A stretch of DNA of 33,737 nt from Chloroflexi bacterium SZAS-1 (lineage in GTDB: Bacteria; Chloroflexota; Chloroflexia; Chloroflexales; Roseiflexaceae), in assembly GCA_018266315.1 (NCBI GenBank), contig JAFEAS010000083.1, positions 1 through 33,737 of the forward strand. The letters are read 5' to 3'. A model generated the notes under the pieces. It made no database searches. It had not been told where the DNA came from and saw only the letters and a program-made list of their open reading frames with translations. Position 1 is the stretch's first letter; the number at the start of each line of letters is the position of its first letter. The translations under genes and the position numbers were made by a program. Shown here piece after piece: positions 24,462 through 32,591 of the stretch.

Positions 24462-24565
24462 CTGCGATGTGTAGCGGCGCACCGCAGGCTCGTTCAGCCG
24501 GAACAATGAAGCGCCTCGCACTATATACTTGAGTACAAGGCGCTCCACTTCAGCGTGTCAGCTAG

Positions 24566-25471
24566 CTACCCCTCGTTGCGGCGCATACGCAATTCGCCGT
24601 CAATTGCACCGCCCGGGTGAACCACCAGCGAAGCCGTGGTAATAACGCCCTGGACTACGCCGGTGTCGGTAATTTCGAGCTGCCCATGGCACGTAATGTT
24701 GCCCGTAAATGTACCCGCAACCATAATTTCCTCGGCGGCCAGATCGGCCTCAACCTGCGCGCCAGCCTCTACCAAAATATATTGGCGCGATTCGATCGAA
24801 CCACGGGCGTTGCCCTGAATGCGCACACCACGTTCTGAACGGTAATGCCCATCGAAAAAGTCGTCTGGGCCAATGACACTCTCTGCGACGGTGCGCGCTG
24901 GCGCTGGCGTGGCTGGTGCTGGCGTGGTCTCAACGGCAGTTACTTCAGGAATTACTACTGGCTCTGGGGTTTCCCATGGCTCTGCAATTGCTTCTGTTGC
25001 AGTTGGCATTGTGGGAAGTAAAGGCTCCGCTTGCGTAGGCTCTGCGTCCTCGGTGTAGTGGTAAATTGCAAATGTGGATGTATCAGGTGTCAGCGGCTGC
25101 CCTGCTTCTAGATCGGTAGCTGCCCACAGCTGCTCGTGAACTGCTGCAAACGCTGGTTCTAGATCGAGCGCTGGGAGTTGCTGGGTTACTGCGGCAGCAG
25201 GTGTAGCCAGTACTTCCGGCGCTACAGGCACGGCTGCGGTTGTTTCGGGTTGCCCAGCTACTTCTGCCTCGCGCAGAAGCTGGGTGACAGATGGGCCAAG
25301 TAGTGACGATGCCCATCCTTCTTCTTGGGGCGGCTGCGGGGCGGGCTGCGGCGCAGGTGCCTTTGCAGTTATAAGCTCGGGCAACTCGTCGAGCATGCCC
25401 AGATCAAGTTCGGCCTTGTGTGGTGCCGAGGGTGTGCTGTTTGGCCGATCAGGGGTGCGGCGTCCGAACAT
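24566..25471 (-). CDS. bactofilin-domain (polymer-forming) protein
   Basis: The start is the ATG at 25471, with AGGAG 7 nt before it; a longer extension starting at 25510 is unlikely. The 301-aa product has a long low-complexity region rich in Ala, Pro, Glu and Thr (about 15-200) and a C-terminal bactofilin domain (about 205-295) with the repeated short beta-strands of a right-handed beta-helix, e.g. VRIQGNARGSIES, VEADLAAEEIMVAGTFTGNI and GVVQGVITTASLVVHPGG. Bactofilins self-assemble into filaments or sheets used as cytoskeletal scaffolds, often at the membrane. The disordered head is unusually long and may recruit partners. The gene is divergent from a sigma-factor gene. Confidence 0.88.
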   Translation of the reverse strand: MFGRRTPDRPNSTPSAPHKAELDLGMLDELPELITAKAPAPQPAPQPPQEEGWASSLLGPSVTQLLREAEVAGQPETTAAVPVAPEVLATPAAAVTQQLPALDLEPAFAAVHEQLWAATDLEAGQPLTPDTSTFAIYHYTEDAEPTQAEPLLPTMPTATEAIAEPWETPEPVVIPEVTAVETTPAPATPAPARTVAESVIGPDDFFDGHYRSERGVRIQGNARGSIESRQYILVEAGAQVEADLAAEEIMVAGTFTGNITCHGQLEITDTGVVQGVITTASLVVHPGGAIDGELRMRRNEG

Positions 25472-25519
25472 ACATTTTCTCCTGGTGTAGTAGCGCTGAA
25501 AGAATAACAAACTGTAGTG

Positions 25520-25548
25520 ATCGTATGCTGAGCTTTTCGGAAGATCAA
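25520..25548 (-). promoter_or_regulatory. promoter of the bactofilin gene
   Basis: On the minus strand TTGATC and TACGAT are 17 nt apart, with a predicted start near 25513, about 42 nt before the ATG. Confidence 0.5.
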
Positions 25549-25677
25549 CCCGATCAGTTTACAGTTTGATGTCATCTCCCAGCGGGCGGGTATTGCGCTG
25601 GCTGTCACCATAGGGAAGGCGGGCAGGCACAGGTTGCACAGCTTTAAGAAAATCTTTGCAATATATGTTCAATTATA

Positions 25678-25706
25678 TTGACAAAACTGTGCAATACCTG
25701 TATAAT
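25678..25706 (+). promoter_or_regulatory. consensus promoter of the sigma-factor gene
   Basis: TTGACA (25678-25683), a 17-nt spacer and TATAAT (25701-25706) form a perfect housekeeping promoter. Transcription from about 25713 leaves a 45-nt leader with GAGGAAGG ahead of the ATG. Confidence 0.9.
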
Positions 25707-25757
25707 CCCGGTAAAGATGCATGATCCCCGCTCGGCACATAGAGAGGAAGGCACGAC

Positions 25758-26414
25758 ATGGCAGCATATACCCCTGATGGAGCACCCCACCAGCGCTATG
25801 TCACCGGGCAGTTGCCGAGCTATGGCCCCCATGCCGATGACAGTGAGCTTATTGCTGCAGTAGCTGAAGGTAACAGTCAAGCGCTTGAGGTGCTGTACGA
25901 CCGTTATGCGGCCATGGTTTACCGCCTTGCACTACGGATGCTCAAAAATCCCGAACTAGCCGAAGACCTGGTGCAAGAAGTCTTCTGGCGGGTGTGGCGG
26001 CGGAGTGCGAGTTTTGCACGCGAGCGCGGGCGGGTAGCGCAGTGGCTATTTGGGATTGCGCATAATCTGTGCATCGACGAATTGCGCCGTCAGCGATCGC
26101 GCCCGCTGCCAGTATATGAAGAAACCGATAATCCAATTATTCAGCAGCTTATTGATGAACACATGGATGTACCAGCTGCAGCCTGGGCAACCGAGCGGCG
26201 GCGCGTAATTGTCGACGCTTTGAGCGAGCTTCCATTGAGCCAGCGCCAGGCAATTGAGCTGGCTTATTTTGGTGGCCTTTCCCACCAGGAAATTGCCACG
26301 CAGCTTAATCGACCGCTTGGTACCATTAAGACGCGTGTGCGGCTCGGCTTGCAAAAACTCGGCAGTTTGCTAGCAGCGCGTGGCTTGCAACCCAGCGCAC
26401 ATTTCGATATGTAG
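25758..26414 (+). CDS. RNA polymerase sigma factor, sigma-70 family ECF-like
   Basis: The 218-aa protein has a region 2 (about 43-112: LYDRYAAMVYRLALRML, then DLVQEVFWRVWRR and WLFGIAHNLCIDELRR) and a region 4 helix-turn-helix (about 148-203: LPLSQRQAIELAYFGGLSHQEIATQL and GTIKTRVR). It lacks regions 1 and 3, as expected for group IV factors. GAGGAAGG, 6 nt ahead of the ATG, decides the start. The gene is driven by a perfect consensus promoter and is not followed by an anti-sigma gene, so its control must be at the protein level through a remote partner or by other means. An N-terminal extension of about 30 residues is present, with no obvious motif. Confidence 0.93.
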   Translation: MAAYTPDGAPHQRYVTGQLPSYGPHADDSELIAAVAEGNSQALEVLYDRYAAMVYRLALRMLKNPELAEDLVQEVFWRVWRRSASFARERGRVAQWLFGIAHNLCIDELRRQRSRPLPVYEETDNPIIQQLIDEHMDVPAAAWATERRRVIVDALSELPLSQRQAIELAYFGGLSHQEIATQLNRPLGTIKTRVRLGLQKLGSLLAARGLQPSAHFDM

Positions 26415-26649
26415 GCACTGTCCTTTTTTATACGGGTTGGTCGCGCGAAGCGCGGCAAAACTGTATACAGATACTAGGATTTCGCTTGTTGTGCGTGCCT
26501 GCGGCAGCTTGGTGATGCTTTGCGCGGAGCGCAAAACATCACCAAGGAAATAAAGAAGTTGTGTAGGTAAGCGAACGACTTAAGAATAAAAGGTATGCAC
26601 TACCGAAGGCTAAACGCGCTAACTGCGAAAGCCTTAATAATAAAAGCGC
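26415..26649. repeat. palindrome-rich noncoding region
   Basis: The region between the convergent sigma-factor and kinase genes holds no ORF but several palindromes: CGCGC-GAA-GCGCG near 26441-26453, CTGTATACAG at 26461-26470, and a nested hairpin at 26508-26546 in which CTTGGTGATG pairs with CATCACCAAG and, inside, TTGCGC pairs with GCGCAA. The first and last share GCGCGrAGCGC followed by AAAAC, so they may be copies of one small element. Confidence 0.55.
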
Positions 26650-26674
26650 GCCGGGGTGGTATATCCACCCCGGC
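26650..26674. terminator. bidirectional hairpin terminator candidate
   Basis: GCCGGGGTGG and CCACCCCGGC form a perfect 10-bp stem around TATAT. On the minus strand it follows the kinase gene and is trailed, 6 nt on, by TTTTATTATT. Confidence 0.7.
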
Positions 26675-26731
26675 ATATTTGTTGGCTAAATAGTGTGTAG
26701 TGAAGATGTACAAGTTTCCGTTTGCTGCCAC

Positions 26732-27694
26732 CTACGCCTGGTTGCGTGCCAGAATCGCGCGTAGCTCATCATCGAGCGGTGGGCGGGCACCATAGCGTGC
26801 CACCACCCAGCTACCAATATCGTTGGCAAACTGTGCGGCGGCGGCCAGGTTGCCATCGCGCAGGTACCGTGCCAGAAACGCGCCATCAAAGGCATCGCCC
26901 GCGCCGGTCGCATCGATCACCGGGCCATCGCCGGTTGGGTAGTGCTGGGCGTGGTCGCGCGCTTTCACATAGCATCCATCTTTATCAAGCTTTAGCACAA
27001 TCACGGCACTGTTATAGCGCTCGTGGAGCTCGTTAGCAACCGCTTCTGGATCGCGCTCGCCGGTCAGCGCCTCGCCTTCGTCGCGGTTGGGGAAGAGAAT
27101 ATCGACTGGCAAGGCGCGAGTAATGCGGGCGAATTTATCGTGGCCCATTTCGCGAATCATCTGGTACGAGGCGGGATCAAATGATACGGTTGCGCCTGCG
27201 GCTTTGGCGATCTGAGCCGCATGCAAAGCGGCGGCGCGCGGCGGATCGGTGAATAACGACCAGGCAGTGATATGGACATGGTCACAGGTTTGCAGCGCCG
27301 CTTCGGGTAGATCTTCCGGCAGCAGGTGGAAATCAGCGGCCTGGTTCGTAACCATGCTGCGCTGCCCGGCGCGGTCAATCAGCACCAGAATAACCCCGGT
27401 GTCGTGTTCTGATGTGCGGCTTACATGGGCAATAACCTGTTCGCGCTCAATATCATCCACCACCAGGTCGCCGAAGACATCGGCACCAACTTTGCCCACA
27501 AACCCGGCAGGCATCCCTGCGCGCGCGATCCAGACGGCTACATTGGCTGCCGAGCCACCAGGTGCCAGCGCAATGCGCCCGGTCGTGTCGCCGCCGGGCA
27601 GCAAGATGCCTTTAGGTTTGACGAGAACATCCCAGACAAGATCGCCAATGGCGATGATTGGCTTCTGTGAACCGTTACTCAAAGCCCACCTCAT
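26732..27694 (-). CDS. PfkB-family carbohydrate/nucleoside kinase
   Basis: The 320-aa product has the two PfkB signatures: an N-terminal GGSAANVAVWIARAG with substrate-contact glycines (about 46-60) and the C-terminal DATGAGDAFDG with catalytic Asp near residue 267. It phosphorylates a sugar or nucleoside using ATP; the precise substrate cannot be read from sequence. Start at 27694 is chosen because an extended -10 promoter lies just upstream; a longer extension to 27736 would begin above that start point. A TTG at 27682 preceded by AGGTGG is an alternative start. It follows the MFS transporter by 54 nt in the same direction, so transport and phosphorylation may be linked. Confidence 0.88.
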   Translation of the reverse strand: MRWALSNGSQKPIIAIGDLVWDVLVKPKGILLPGGDTTGRIALAPGGSAANVAVWIARAGMPAGFVGKVGADVFGDLVVDDIEREQVIAHVSRTSEHDTGVILVLIDRAGQRSMVTNQAADFHLLPEDLPEAALQTCDHVHITAWSLFTDPPRAAALHAAQIAKAAGATVSFDPASYQMIREMGHDKFARITRALPVDILFPNRDEGEALTGERDPEAVANELHERYNSAVIVLKLDKDGCYVKARDHAQHYPTGDGPVIDATGAGDAFDGAFLARYLRDGNLAAAAQFANDIGSWVVARYGARPPLDDELRAILARNQA

Positions 27695-27726
27695 AGTTGT
27701 GCTATAGCCAGAATTTTGTGCCGCGC

Positions 27727-27735
27727 AGTATACCA
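27727..27735 (-). promoter_or_regulatory. extended -10 promoter of the PfkB-family kinase gene
   Basis: On the minus strand TGG TATACT matches the extended -10 form; no -35 is evident. Transcription from about 27720 would give a leader of about 26 nt. Confidence 0.5.
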
Positions 27736-27748
27736 TAGGCCGTTGGGT

Positions 27749-28954
27749 TTATGTCGCCTGCCCAAGTTCGGCGTGCTCGTCGTTCGTGGGTGAAACCAGG
27801 GTAGCGCGCAAGAATACCAGCGCGCCCAGCACAATGATAAGAAACGGTAGTGAGATGAGATTCAGCACCACCCAACCGGCTGAGAAAATAATGGTGCCTG
27901 AAGAGAGCGATGCAATCGCCTGAATACCAAACACCGTGAATTCGTTGGTTGCCTGGGCTTTAAAACGCTCGGAGGGCCGATAGCTTTGTGTTAGGAGTAC
28001 GGTTGCACCAACATAGGTGAAATTCCAGCCCAGGCCAAGCAGCACCAGCGCGCCCCAATAATGAAGCAGGTGCGTACTAACCAGCGCCAGCGCCACACAA
28101 GCCCCCAGAATACCCACGCCTGCTAGCATTACTTTCATCACACCCAGCCGTTCGATGATATACCCGGTAAAGAGCGAGGGCAGGAACATGGCAATCACAT
28201 GGCTCTGAATCACCCAGGCAGTATCATCAAGCGAGAAGCCACTGATTCTGTTGAGCTGAATGGGCGTCGCCGTCATGGTGAAGCTCATAACACCATACCC
28301 AATCGCCCCGCTCAATAATGCAACCAGGTATATCGGCTGGGCGATGATCTGGCGGAGGGGGCGTTCGGGGCCGGATTGTATCTCTTCCTGTTGCTGTGTT
28401 TTTTGTAGAAACAGCAGCAATGCTGCCGTAAGCAGGTACAGCAGTGACAGTGAGATAAACGAGCCAGTATATAGCCCTACCCCAAACAGGTCTTTGGTGC
28501 GTTTGGCTAGCTCAGGCCCTAAAATACCAGCAAAAATACCGCCTACCAGCACAAACGACACTGCCTGGCTTGCATACGGGCGCGCGACGCTTTCACTCGC
28601 TGCAAAGCGATATTGTTGCACAAATGCGCCGTTCATCCCGGTGAAGAAGGTCGAAACGCAGAACAATGCGAAGCTACCCATAGCCACGGCATATGCTGCC
28701 AGCAGTGCCGCCAGCGCTGCCACCAGCGAAGCAGCGATAAACCCCGTGCGTCGTCCCACCCGGCGCATGAGCAGCGAAGCGGGGATGGTGGAACAGGCAA
28801 CCCCAAGCACTTGGATCGAAATCGGCAATGTTGCCAGGGCCGGGGTAGGTGCAATACCCGCCCCGATAATACCGCCAAGCAATACCATCATTGAGGTACC
28901 AGCGCTACCAAATGCCTGGCAAATGCTTAAAAGGAGGACATTCCGCGAGCGCAT
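27749..28954 (-). CDS. MFS transporter, 12 TM
   Basis: The 401-aa membrane protein shows about twelve hydrophobic helices and the loop motif RRVGRRTGF after the second helix, typical of major facilitator transporters. It should use a proton or ion gradient to move a small solute; the substrate is not evident. The ATG at 28954 is preferred because AGAGG lies 4 nt upstream, whereas an ATG at 28972 has none. The neighbouring PfkB-family kinase hints at a sugar or nucleoside, but this is inference. The central cytoplasmic loop (near residues 180-205) is Gln/Glu-rich. Confidence 0.88.
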   Translation of the reverse strand: MRSRNVLLLSICQAFGSAGTSMMVLLGGIIGAGIAPTPALATLPISIQVLGVACSTIPASLLMRRVGRRTGFIAASLVAALAALLAAYAVAMGSFALFCVSTFFTGMNGAFVQQYRFAASESVARPYASQAVSFVLVGGIFAGILGPELAKRTKDLFGVGLYTGSFISLSLLYLLTAALLLFLQKTQQQEEIQSGPERPLRQIIAQPIYLVALLSGAIGYGVMSFTMTATPIQLNRISGFSLDDTAWVIQSHVIAMFLPSLFTGYIIERLGVMKVMLAGVGILGACVALALVSTHLLHYWGALVLLGLGWNFTYVGATVLLTQSYRPSERFKAQATNEFTVFGIQAIASLSSGTIIFSAGWVVLNLISLPFLIIVLGALVFLRATLVSPTNDEHAELGQAT

Positions 28955-29013
28955 ATCGCCTCTTCTCTTCATTCGTGGCGAAGGCTAAAAATGGCAAATG
29001 TATGTTGTTGTGC

Positions 29014-29022
29014 AGCATAACA
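29014..29022 (-). promoter_or_regulatory. possible extended -10 promoter of the MFS gene
   Basis: On the minus strand TGT TATGCT sits directly after the terminator hairpin of the preceding gene; transcription would start near 29007. Confidence 0.35.
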
Positions 29023-29024
29023 AA

Positions 29025-29064
29025 GCACACGCGCGAAGATGGCAAACCACCTTCGCGCGTGTGC
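29025..29064 (-). terminator. long terminator hairpin of the SH3b coiled-coil gene
   Basis: A perfect 14-bp stem pairs GCACACGCGCGAAG (29025-29038) with CTTCGCGCGTGTGC (29051-29064); after one A-C mismatch, TGG/CCA adds three more pairs around a CAAA loop. It lies 21 nt past the stop of the minus-strand SH3b gene. The T-run on the minus strand is short (TTTG). Confidence 0.65.
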
Positions 29065-29084
29065 CTACTAATCGAGCAAGCGAC

Positions 29085-29627
29085 TTAGTCGGGCTGTGTG
29101 CGCAGCTCTTCGCCCGCTACCCAGCCTTCGCCGCCTGCGGTGCGAACATGCCACCAGCCATGGCCATCGGCCTGCTGTGGCCCATCAAGCAGGGTAAGCT
29201 CGGTACCTGGGGCCAGGCGATCCAGGACTTCGCCGCTCAGGCTTGGGGCGGAGCGCATACGAAGTGGCAAGCCGCCGGCACGGGTTACCCATGCTTGTGC
29301 GCCTGCGATAAGCCCGCCAATCGCTTTTGCGCCCTCAGTCGCCGCTGACGACGAGCTGATATCGCTGAGCACCTTGGCTACCGGGGCGGTAGCGGCTTCT
29401 GCCTGGGCCTTCATATCGGCAATTTGCTGGCGCAGCACCGCGATTTCGGATTGCGCATCTTCCAGGGCAACCGAGCTACCGCTGGCCTGAGCGGCCTGCG
29501 TGCGCAAGCTATCGGCCTCGGCGGTTTTGCCGGCAAGTTTTTTCTGCAGATCAGCAATCTGGTTGCTGAGATTCTGCATGTCCTCGCCAACTTTTTTCAT
29601 GTCGTCGTCTTTGCTGAACAGACCCAT
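29085..29627 (-). CDS. SH3b-domain protein with coiled coil, 180 aa
   Basis: The ATG at 29627 has a perfect GGAGG 5 nt upstream. Residues 10-75 form a coiled coil rich in Gln, Lys and Ala (KKVGEDMQNLSNQIADLQKK at its start), then a linker, then an SH3b domain at 112-178 (LRMRSAPSLSGEVLDRLAPG, later WWHVRTAGGEGWVAGEEL). SH3b domains usually bind peptidoglycan or extracellular ligands, yet this protein has no signal peptide or membrane segment, so its place in the cell is unclear. The sequence resembles the LemA/tape-like soluble accessory proteins only in general form. The next gene upstream carries a similar SH3b domain. Confidence 0.75.
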   Translation of the reverse strand: MGLFSKDDDMKKVGEDMQNLSNQIADLQKKLAGKTAEADSLRTQAAQASGSSVALEDAQSEIAVLRQQIADMKAQAEAATAPVAKVLSDISSSSAATEGAKAIGGLIAGAQAWVTRAGGLPLRMRSAPSLSGEVLDRLAPGTELTLLDGPQQADGHGWWHVRTAGGEGWVAGEELRTQPD

Positions 29628-29762
29628 GGAAAACCTCCTTATTCCTACGCTTCAACCGAATAAAAGAAATACCCGAAATATGAATGTGGCTTTTGCTACC
29701 TGATATGAGCAATAATACTGAGACGTGGTGTGCACAAGAAAGTCACACACTGGGCGGCAATG

Positions 29763-30368
29763 TTAGGAAGAATTGATGGCCTGGAGCCAATCGGTACCAT
29801 CTTTCGATTGTTGTGCGCTCCAGCCGGTGCCGCTGCTTCCCTCAATGCGCCACCAGGTAAATCCATCCGCCTCAACCGGGCCTTCAAGTAAGGTAACCTG
29901 CTCGCCCTCGCGGAACGAGGCTGTAGCTGCGGCTTTAATATTGGGTTGTTTGCGCCCGCGCAGCACAGCGCCGACAATATTCACTACCCTGGCCTGGCCA
30001 CCGACGCGCAATGCCAGCGGGGTTGGCGCAGGCGTGAGGGTGGGGGTACTGAAAACCGGTGTGCGTGTCGCCTGCATTGTGCCAGCAACTGCGATCGTTT
30101 GTGGCGCTTGGGTGCTGGTAGCTTGCTTTTCGCTGCGATTGCGCCAGAGCCATAGTCCGCCGCTGCCCATCAGGATGGCTGCCAGAACGACCGCAAGCTG
30201 AATACGTTGGCGCTGGCGGCGTGCATAAAATCCACCAGGTAGCCCGCGGCTGCGTCGCGCCCGATCGTAGGCCCGCCGATATTGGTAATAGTGTTGATAG
30301 TAGAATGGATGCGGTTCGCCGCGCTCGGCATCGGCAACGCCACGGCGATAGATTTCCTCCGTATCCAT
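29763..30368 (-). CDS. single-pass membrane protein with SH3b domain, 201 aa
   Basis: A basic cytoplasmic head (1-55, with a Tyr-rich run FYYQHYYQYRRAY near 22-34) is followed by one membrane helix (about 57-75), a Thr/Pro-rich flexible linker (80-118) and a C-terminal SH3b domain (about 120-195, LLEGPVEADGFTWWRIEGS). The topology suggests the domain is outside the cytoplasm, where it could sense cell-wall ligands. It shares the GPxxADGxxWW motif with the next gene, so the two are likely paralogous or functionally linked. GGGAG lies 10 nt ahead of the ATG. Spacing of 135 nt to the next gene leaves room for a separate promoter. Confidence 0.75.
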   Translation of the reverse strand: MDTEEIYRRGVADAERGEPHPFYYQHYYQYRRAYDRARRSRGLPGGFYARRQRQRIQLAVVLAAILMGSGGLWLWRNRSEKQATSTQAPQTIAVAGTMQATRTPVFSTPTLTPAPTPLALRVGGQARVVNIVGAVLRGRKQPNIKAAATASFREGEQVTLLEGPVEADGFTWWRIEGSSGTGWSAQQSKDGTDWLQAINSS

Positions 30369-30503
30369 GCAATATCTGCTCCCGTCGGTAGCCGTGCGAC
30401 ACAGCGCAACAGGCGCTTAGTCTATCGTGCCGCTGCGAAGCCCTGAGAGGGCAGGTATGCACGACAATGTACCCACCTTGCATAGCAAGTTGTGTTCCTG
30501 ACG

Positions 30504-30938
30504 CTAGTTAATAATAAGGTCGGTGCGCCCAAGCTCACGTAAAATCCGCGGATACATCTCATACATTGGTTCAACGGCGGGCAGTAGCTTCAGAATTTTC
30601 GGCAGCGAGCCTTTGGTGACGATCTGGCGACGTGCGATTGCCGCCATCAGGTTTACTTTCCCCTGCCAGAACTGATGCGCTACGTCGGATTTCATGCTCA
30701 TTTCGATATCGGGCTTCAGGCCAGTGTTATCACCCCAAAGCACATCGAACAGTGCGCCGGGCTGGGTAGGTGGCTTGGCGGCATTGATCGTTACCACCGC
30801 ATGTGGGTCGTCGTAGCGGAATTGAATGACGAGATTCGACGCCTTGATTTTGGGGCCAATCCGCGAATCGCACTTTGCTTCGTCGTACAGCCGCCCCATG
30901 TAGGAGTAAAGTTCGTCGTAGCTTTTGAACACCGCCAT
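30504..30938 (-). CDS. SCP2-like sterol-carrier-domain protein, 144 aa
   Basis: Start at 30938 has AAAGGA about 8 nt upstream and gives a compact 144-aa protein; the in-frame extension to 30971 is unlikely. The sequence has the alternating pattern of the SCP2 fold: a helical N-terminus, VIQFRYDDPHAVVTIN, a long central strand region, then a helix ending in the typical IARRQIVTKGSLPKILKLLP. SCP2 domains bind lipids in a hydrophobic cavity, so it could carry a fatty or isoprenoid ligand. It follows threonine dehydratase by 48 nt in the same direction and is probably co-transcribed, but no functional link is known. Confidence 0.7.
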   Translation of the reverse strand: MAVFKSYDELYSYMGRLYDEAKCDSRIGPKIKASNLVIQFRYDDPHAVVTINAAKPPTQPGALFDVLWGDNTGLKPDIEMSMKSDVAHQFWQGKVNLMAAIARRQIVTKGSLPKILKLLPAVEPMYEMYPRILRELGRTDLIIN

Positions 30939-30986
30939 CGTTCCGTCCTTTCTGCACCCCCATCGATTCACTCGATTATACGAGCG

Positions 30987-31964
30987 TCACTGGTGAACGT
31001 CAACTTGCGGCCATAATCCCGCCAATACTGGTGGGTCAATGTTGCCGCCGCTGATGATCAGGCCCACTCGGTGCGCGCTGGCTGGTAGCCGCCCGGTCAG
31101 CACTGCCGCTAACGGCACTGCGCCTGAAGGCTCAATCACGAGCTTAAGGTAGAGCAACGCAAAGCGCATGGCCGCTCGGATGTCGTCGTCGCTGACAGTA
31201 AAAATATCGGCCACATGTGCTTGCACAATTGGGAAGGTAAGCGCGCCCGGCTGCACCACCCGCAATCCATCGGCGATGGTGGTGGGCGGTGCGATGTGTA
31301 CCCGCGCGCCTGCCCGCAACGAGCGCAGCGTATCATCTCCATCGGCCGGCTCAACCCCGAGCACCTGAATGGCTGGCCGCACGCCGTGGGCCGCCACTGC
31401 GCTGCCCGCAATCAGGCCGCCGCCGCCGATTGGCACCAGCAATGTGTCGAGGTCGGGCACCTGTTCACATAGCTCAAGCGCGGCGGTGCCAGCGCCAGCC
31501 ATAATCCGCGGGTCGTCGTAGGGCGGTACCAGCGCCATACCGCGTTCGGCCGCGATACCGCGCGCAAACGCCTCACGGTCGTCGCGCATTCGGTCGTAGA
31601 AGATAACTTCAGCACCATAGCCGCGCGTGGCAGCTACTTTCACGGCTGGCGCATCTGCGGGCATGCAAATCACGGCGGGCACGCCGAGTAGCTGCGCGGC
31701 TAGCGCAACACCTTGCGCGTGATTGCCTGAGGAGAACGCTAATACGCCACGCGCGCGGGCGTCGGCGGTGAGCTGGCTGATGGTGTTATACGCGCCCCGG
31801 AACTTAAATGCGCCACCGCGCTGTACGTTCTCGCATTTTAGAAACATGGCACAGCCAGCCTGCGCATCGAGCGTGCGCGATGTAACGATCGGCGTGATAT
31901 GTGCAACGCCGCGTAACCGTTCGCGCGCAGCATGCACATCGGTGAAGCGTATGATTTCAGGCAT
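30987..31964 (-). CDS. threonine/serine dehydratase, PLP-dependent, without ACT domain
   Basis: The 325-aa enzyme has the fold-type II PLP motifs of threonine ammonia-lyase: the Schiff-base lysine K54 in AFKFRGAY, SSGNHAQG (78-85) and the phosphate-binding GGGGLIAGSA (180-189). It converts threonine to 2-oxobutanoate and ammonia (or serine to pyruvate). Length shows that it lacks the C-terminal ACT regulatory domain of biosynthetic IlvA, so it is closer to catabolic TdcB or to the serine-racemase-like group, and substrate cannot be decided from sequence alone. AGGAAC lies about 10 nt before the ATG. A small dyad, 31999-32015, lies upstream. Confidence 0.9.
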   Translation of the reverse strand: MPEIIRFTDVHAARERLRGVAHITPIVTSRTLDAQAGCAMFLKCENVQRGGAFKFRGAYNTISQLTADARARGVLAFSSGNHAQGVALAAQLLGVPAVICMPADAPAVKVAATRGYGAEVIFYDRMRDDREAFARGIAAERGMALVPPYDDPRIMAGAGTAALELCEQVPDLDTLLVPIGGGGLIAGSAVAAHGVRPAIQVLGVEPADGDDTLRSLRAGARVHIAPPTTIADGLRVVQPGALTFPIVQAHVADIFTVSDDDIRAAMRFALLYLKLVIEPSGAVPLAAVLTGRLPASAHRVGLIISGGNIDPPVLAGLWPQVDVHQ

Positions 31965-31998
31965 AGAGCGCTTGTTCCTTCACCATTCTGCCGGGCGA

Positions 31999-32015
31999 GT
32001 ATGCGATCAGCATAC
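31999..32015. promoter_or_regulatory. 17-nt dyad upstream of the threonine dehydratase gene
   Basis: GTATGC (31999-32004) and GCATAC (32010-32015) are perfect inverted half-sites around GATCA. It lies between the DinB-like stop and the dehydratase start and could be an operator. No regulator gene is adjacent. Confidence 0.35.
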
Positions 32016-32017
32016 AA

Positions 32018-32485
32018 TTACCCTGGCATGGCAGCACTGTTGGCGGCAATTTGCTGCGTGTGCATGCGATCGTGATCCGCTAGGGCTGCGACTGCTTCGG
32101 CGACGCTGATCTGGCCGCGCGTCGGGTGGATGCCCGTGCGGGCGAGCTGGCCGGGGCGCAGAGTGCGCATAAAGGCGACAAATTCGGCGCGGCTTTCGTC
32201 GAACGTCTGCAATAAAAATGCGAGCTGCTTATGCTGGTAATCGCGCTGCTGTACCCAGGCCGGGTCTACTGGCATAAGCGTTGGGTTTTCGCTCGCCAGC
32301 ATATGGCGAATGCGGGCAGGCCATAAGCTATTTACATCGAGCATATGCCCGATAATCTCAAGGATCGACCATTCAGCAGGTGCAGGCCGAACATGCAGAG
32401 CGGTATCATCGAGGCCCCGAACCTGCTGGCGGAGCTGAGCCGGGAAAGCAGCCAGCGCATCAAGCGCGGCACTCAGATCGCTCAC
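32018..32485 (-). CDS. DinB-like four-helix protein, 155 aa
   Basis: Start is the GTG at 32485: AAGGAGG lies exactly 5 nt upstream, so the 18-residue extension from an upstream ATG is rejected. The protein matches the DinB/DUF664-type helical bundle: EWSILEIIGHMLD with H47, and ADHDRMHTQQI with H138 and H142, which together form the usual three-His metal site. Members act in thiol-dependent transferase reactions or as stress-associated metalloproteins; the exact role here is unknown. It lies upstream of the threonine dehydratase gene on the same strand. Confidence 0.82.
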   Translation of the reverse strand: MSDLSAALDALAAFPAQLRQQVRGLDDTALHVRPAPAEWSILEIIGHMLDVNSLWPARIRHMLASENPTLMPVDPAWVQQRDYQHKQLAFLLQTFDESRAEFVAFMRTLRPGQLARTGIHPTRGQISVAEAVAALADHDRMHTQQIAANSAAMPG

Positions 32486-32591
32486 GAAAGCCTCCTTGGT
32501 GTGCGGTGCTGATGCTGCATTGTAGCAGATATCGTACACCTGCTCTTTGGGCGGGCGCGCGAATTTGCTGGGGCGAGTAATGAGCCGTCAC

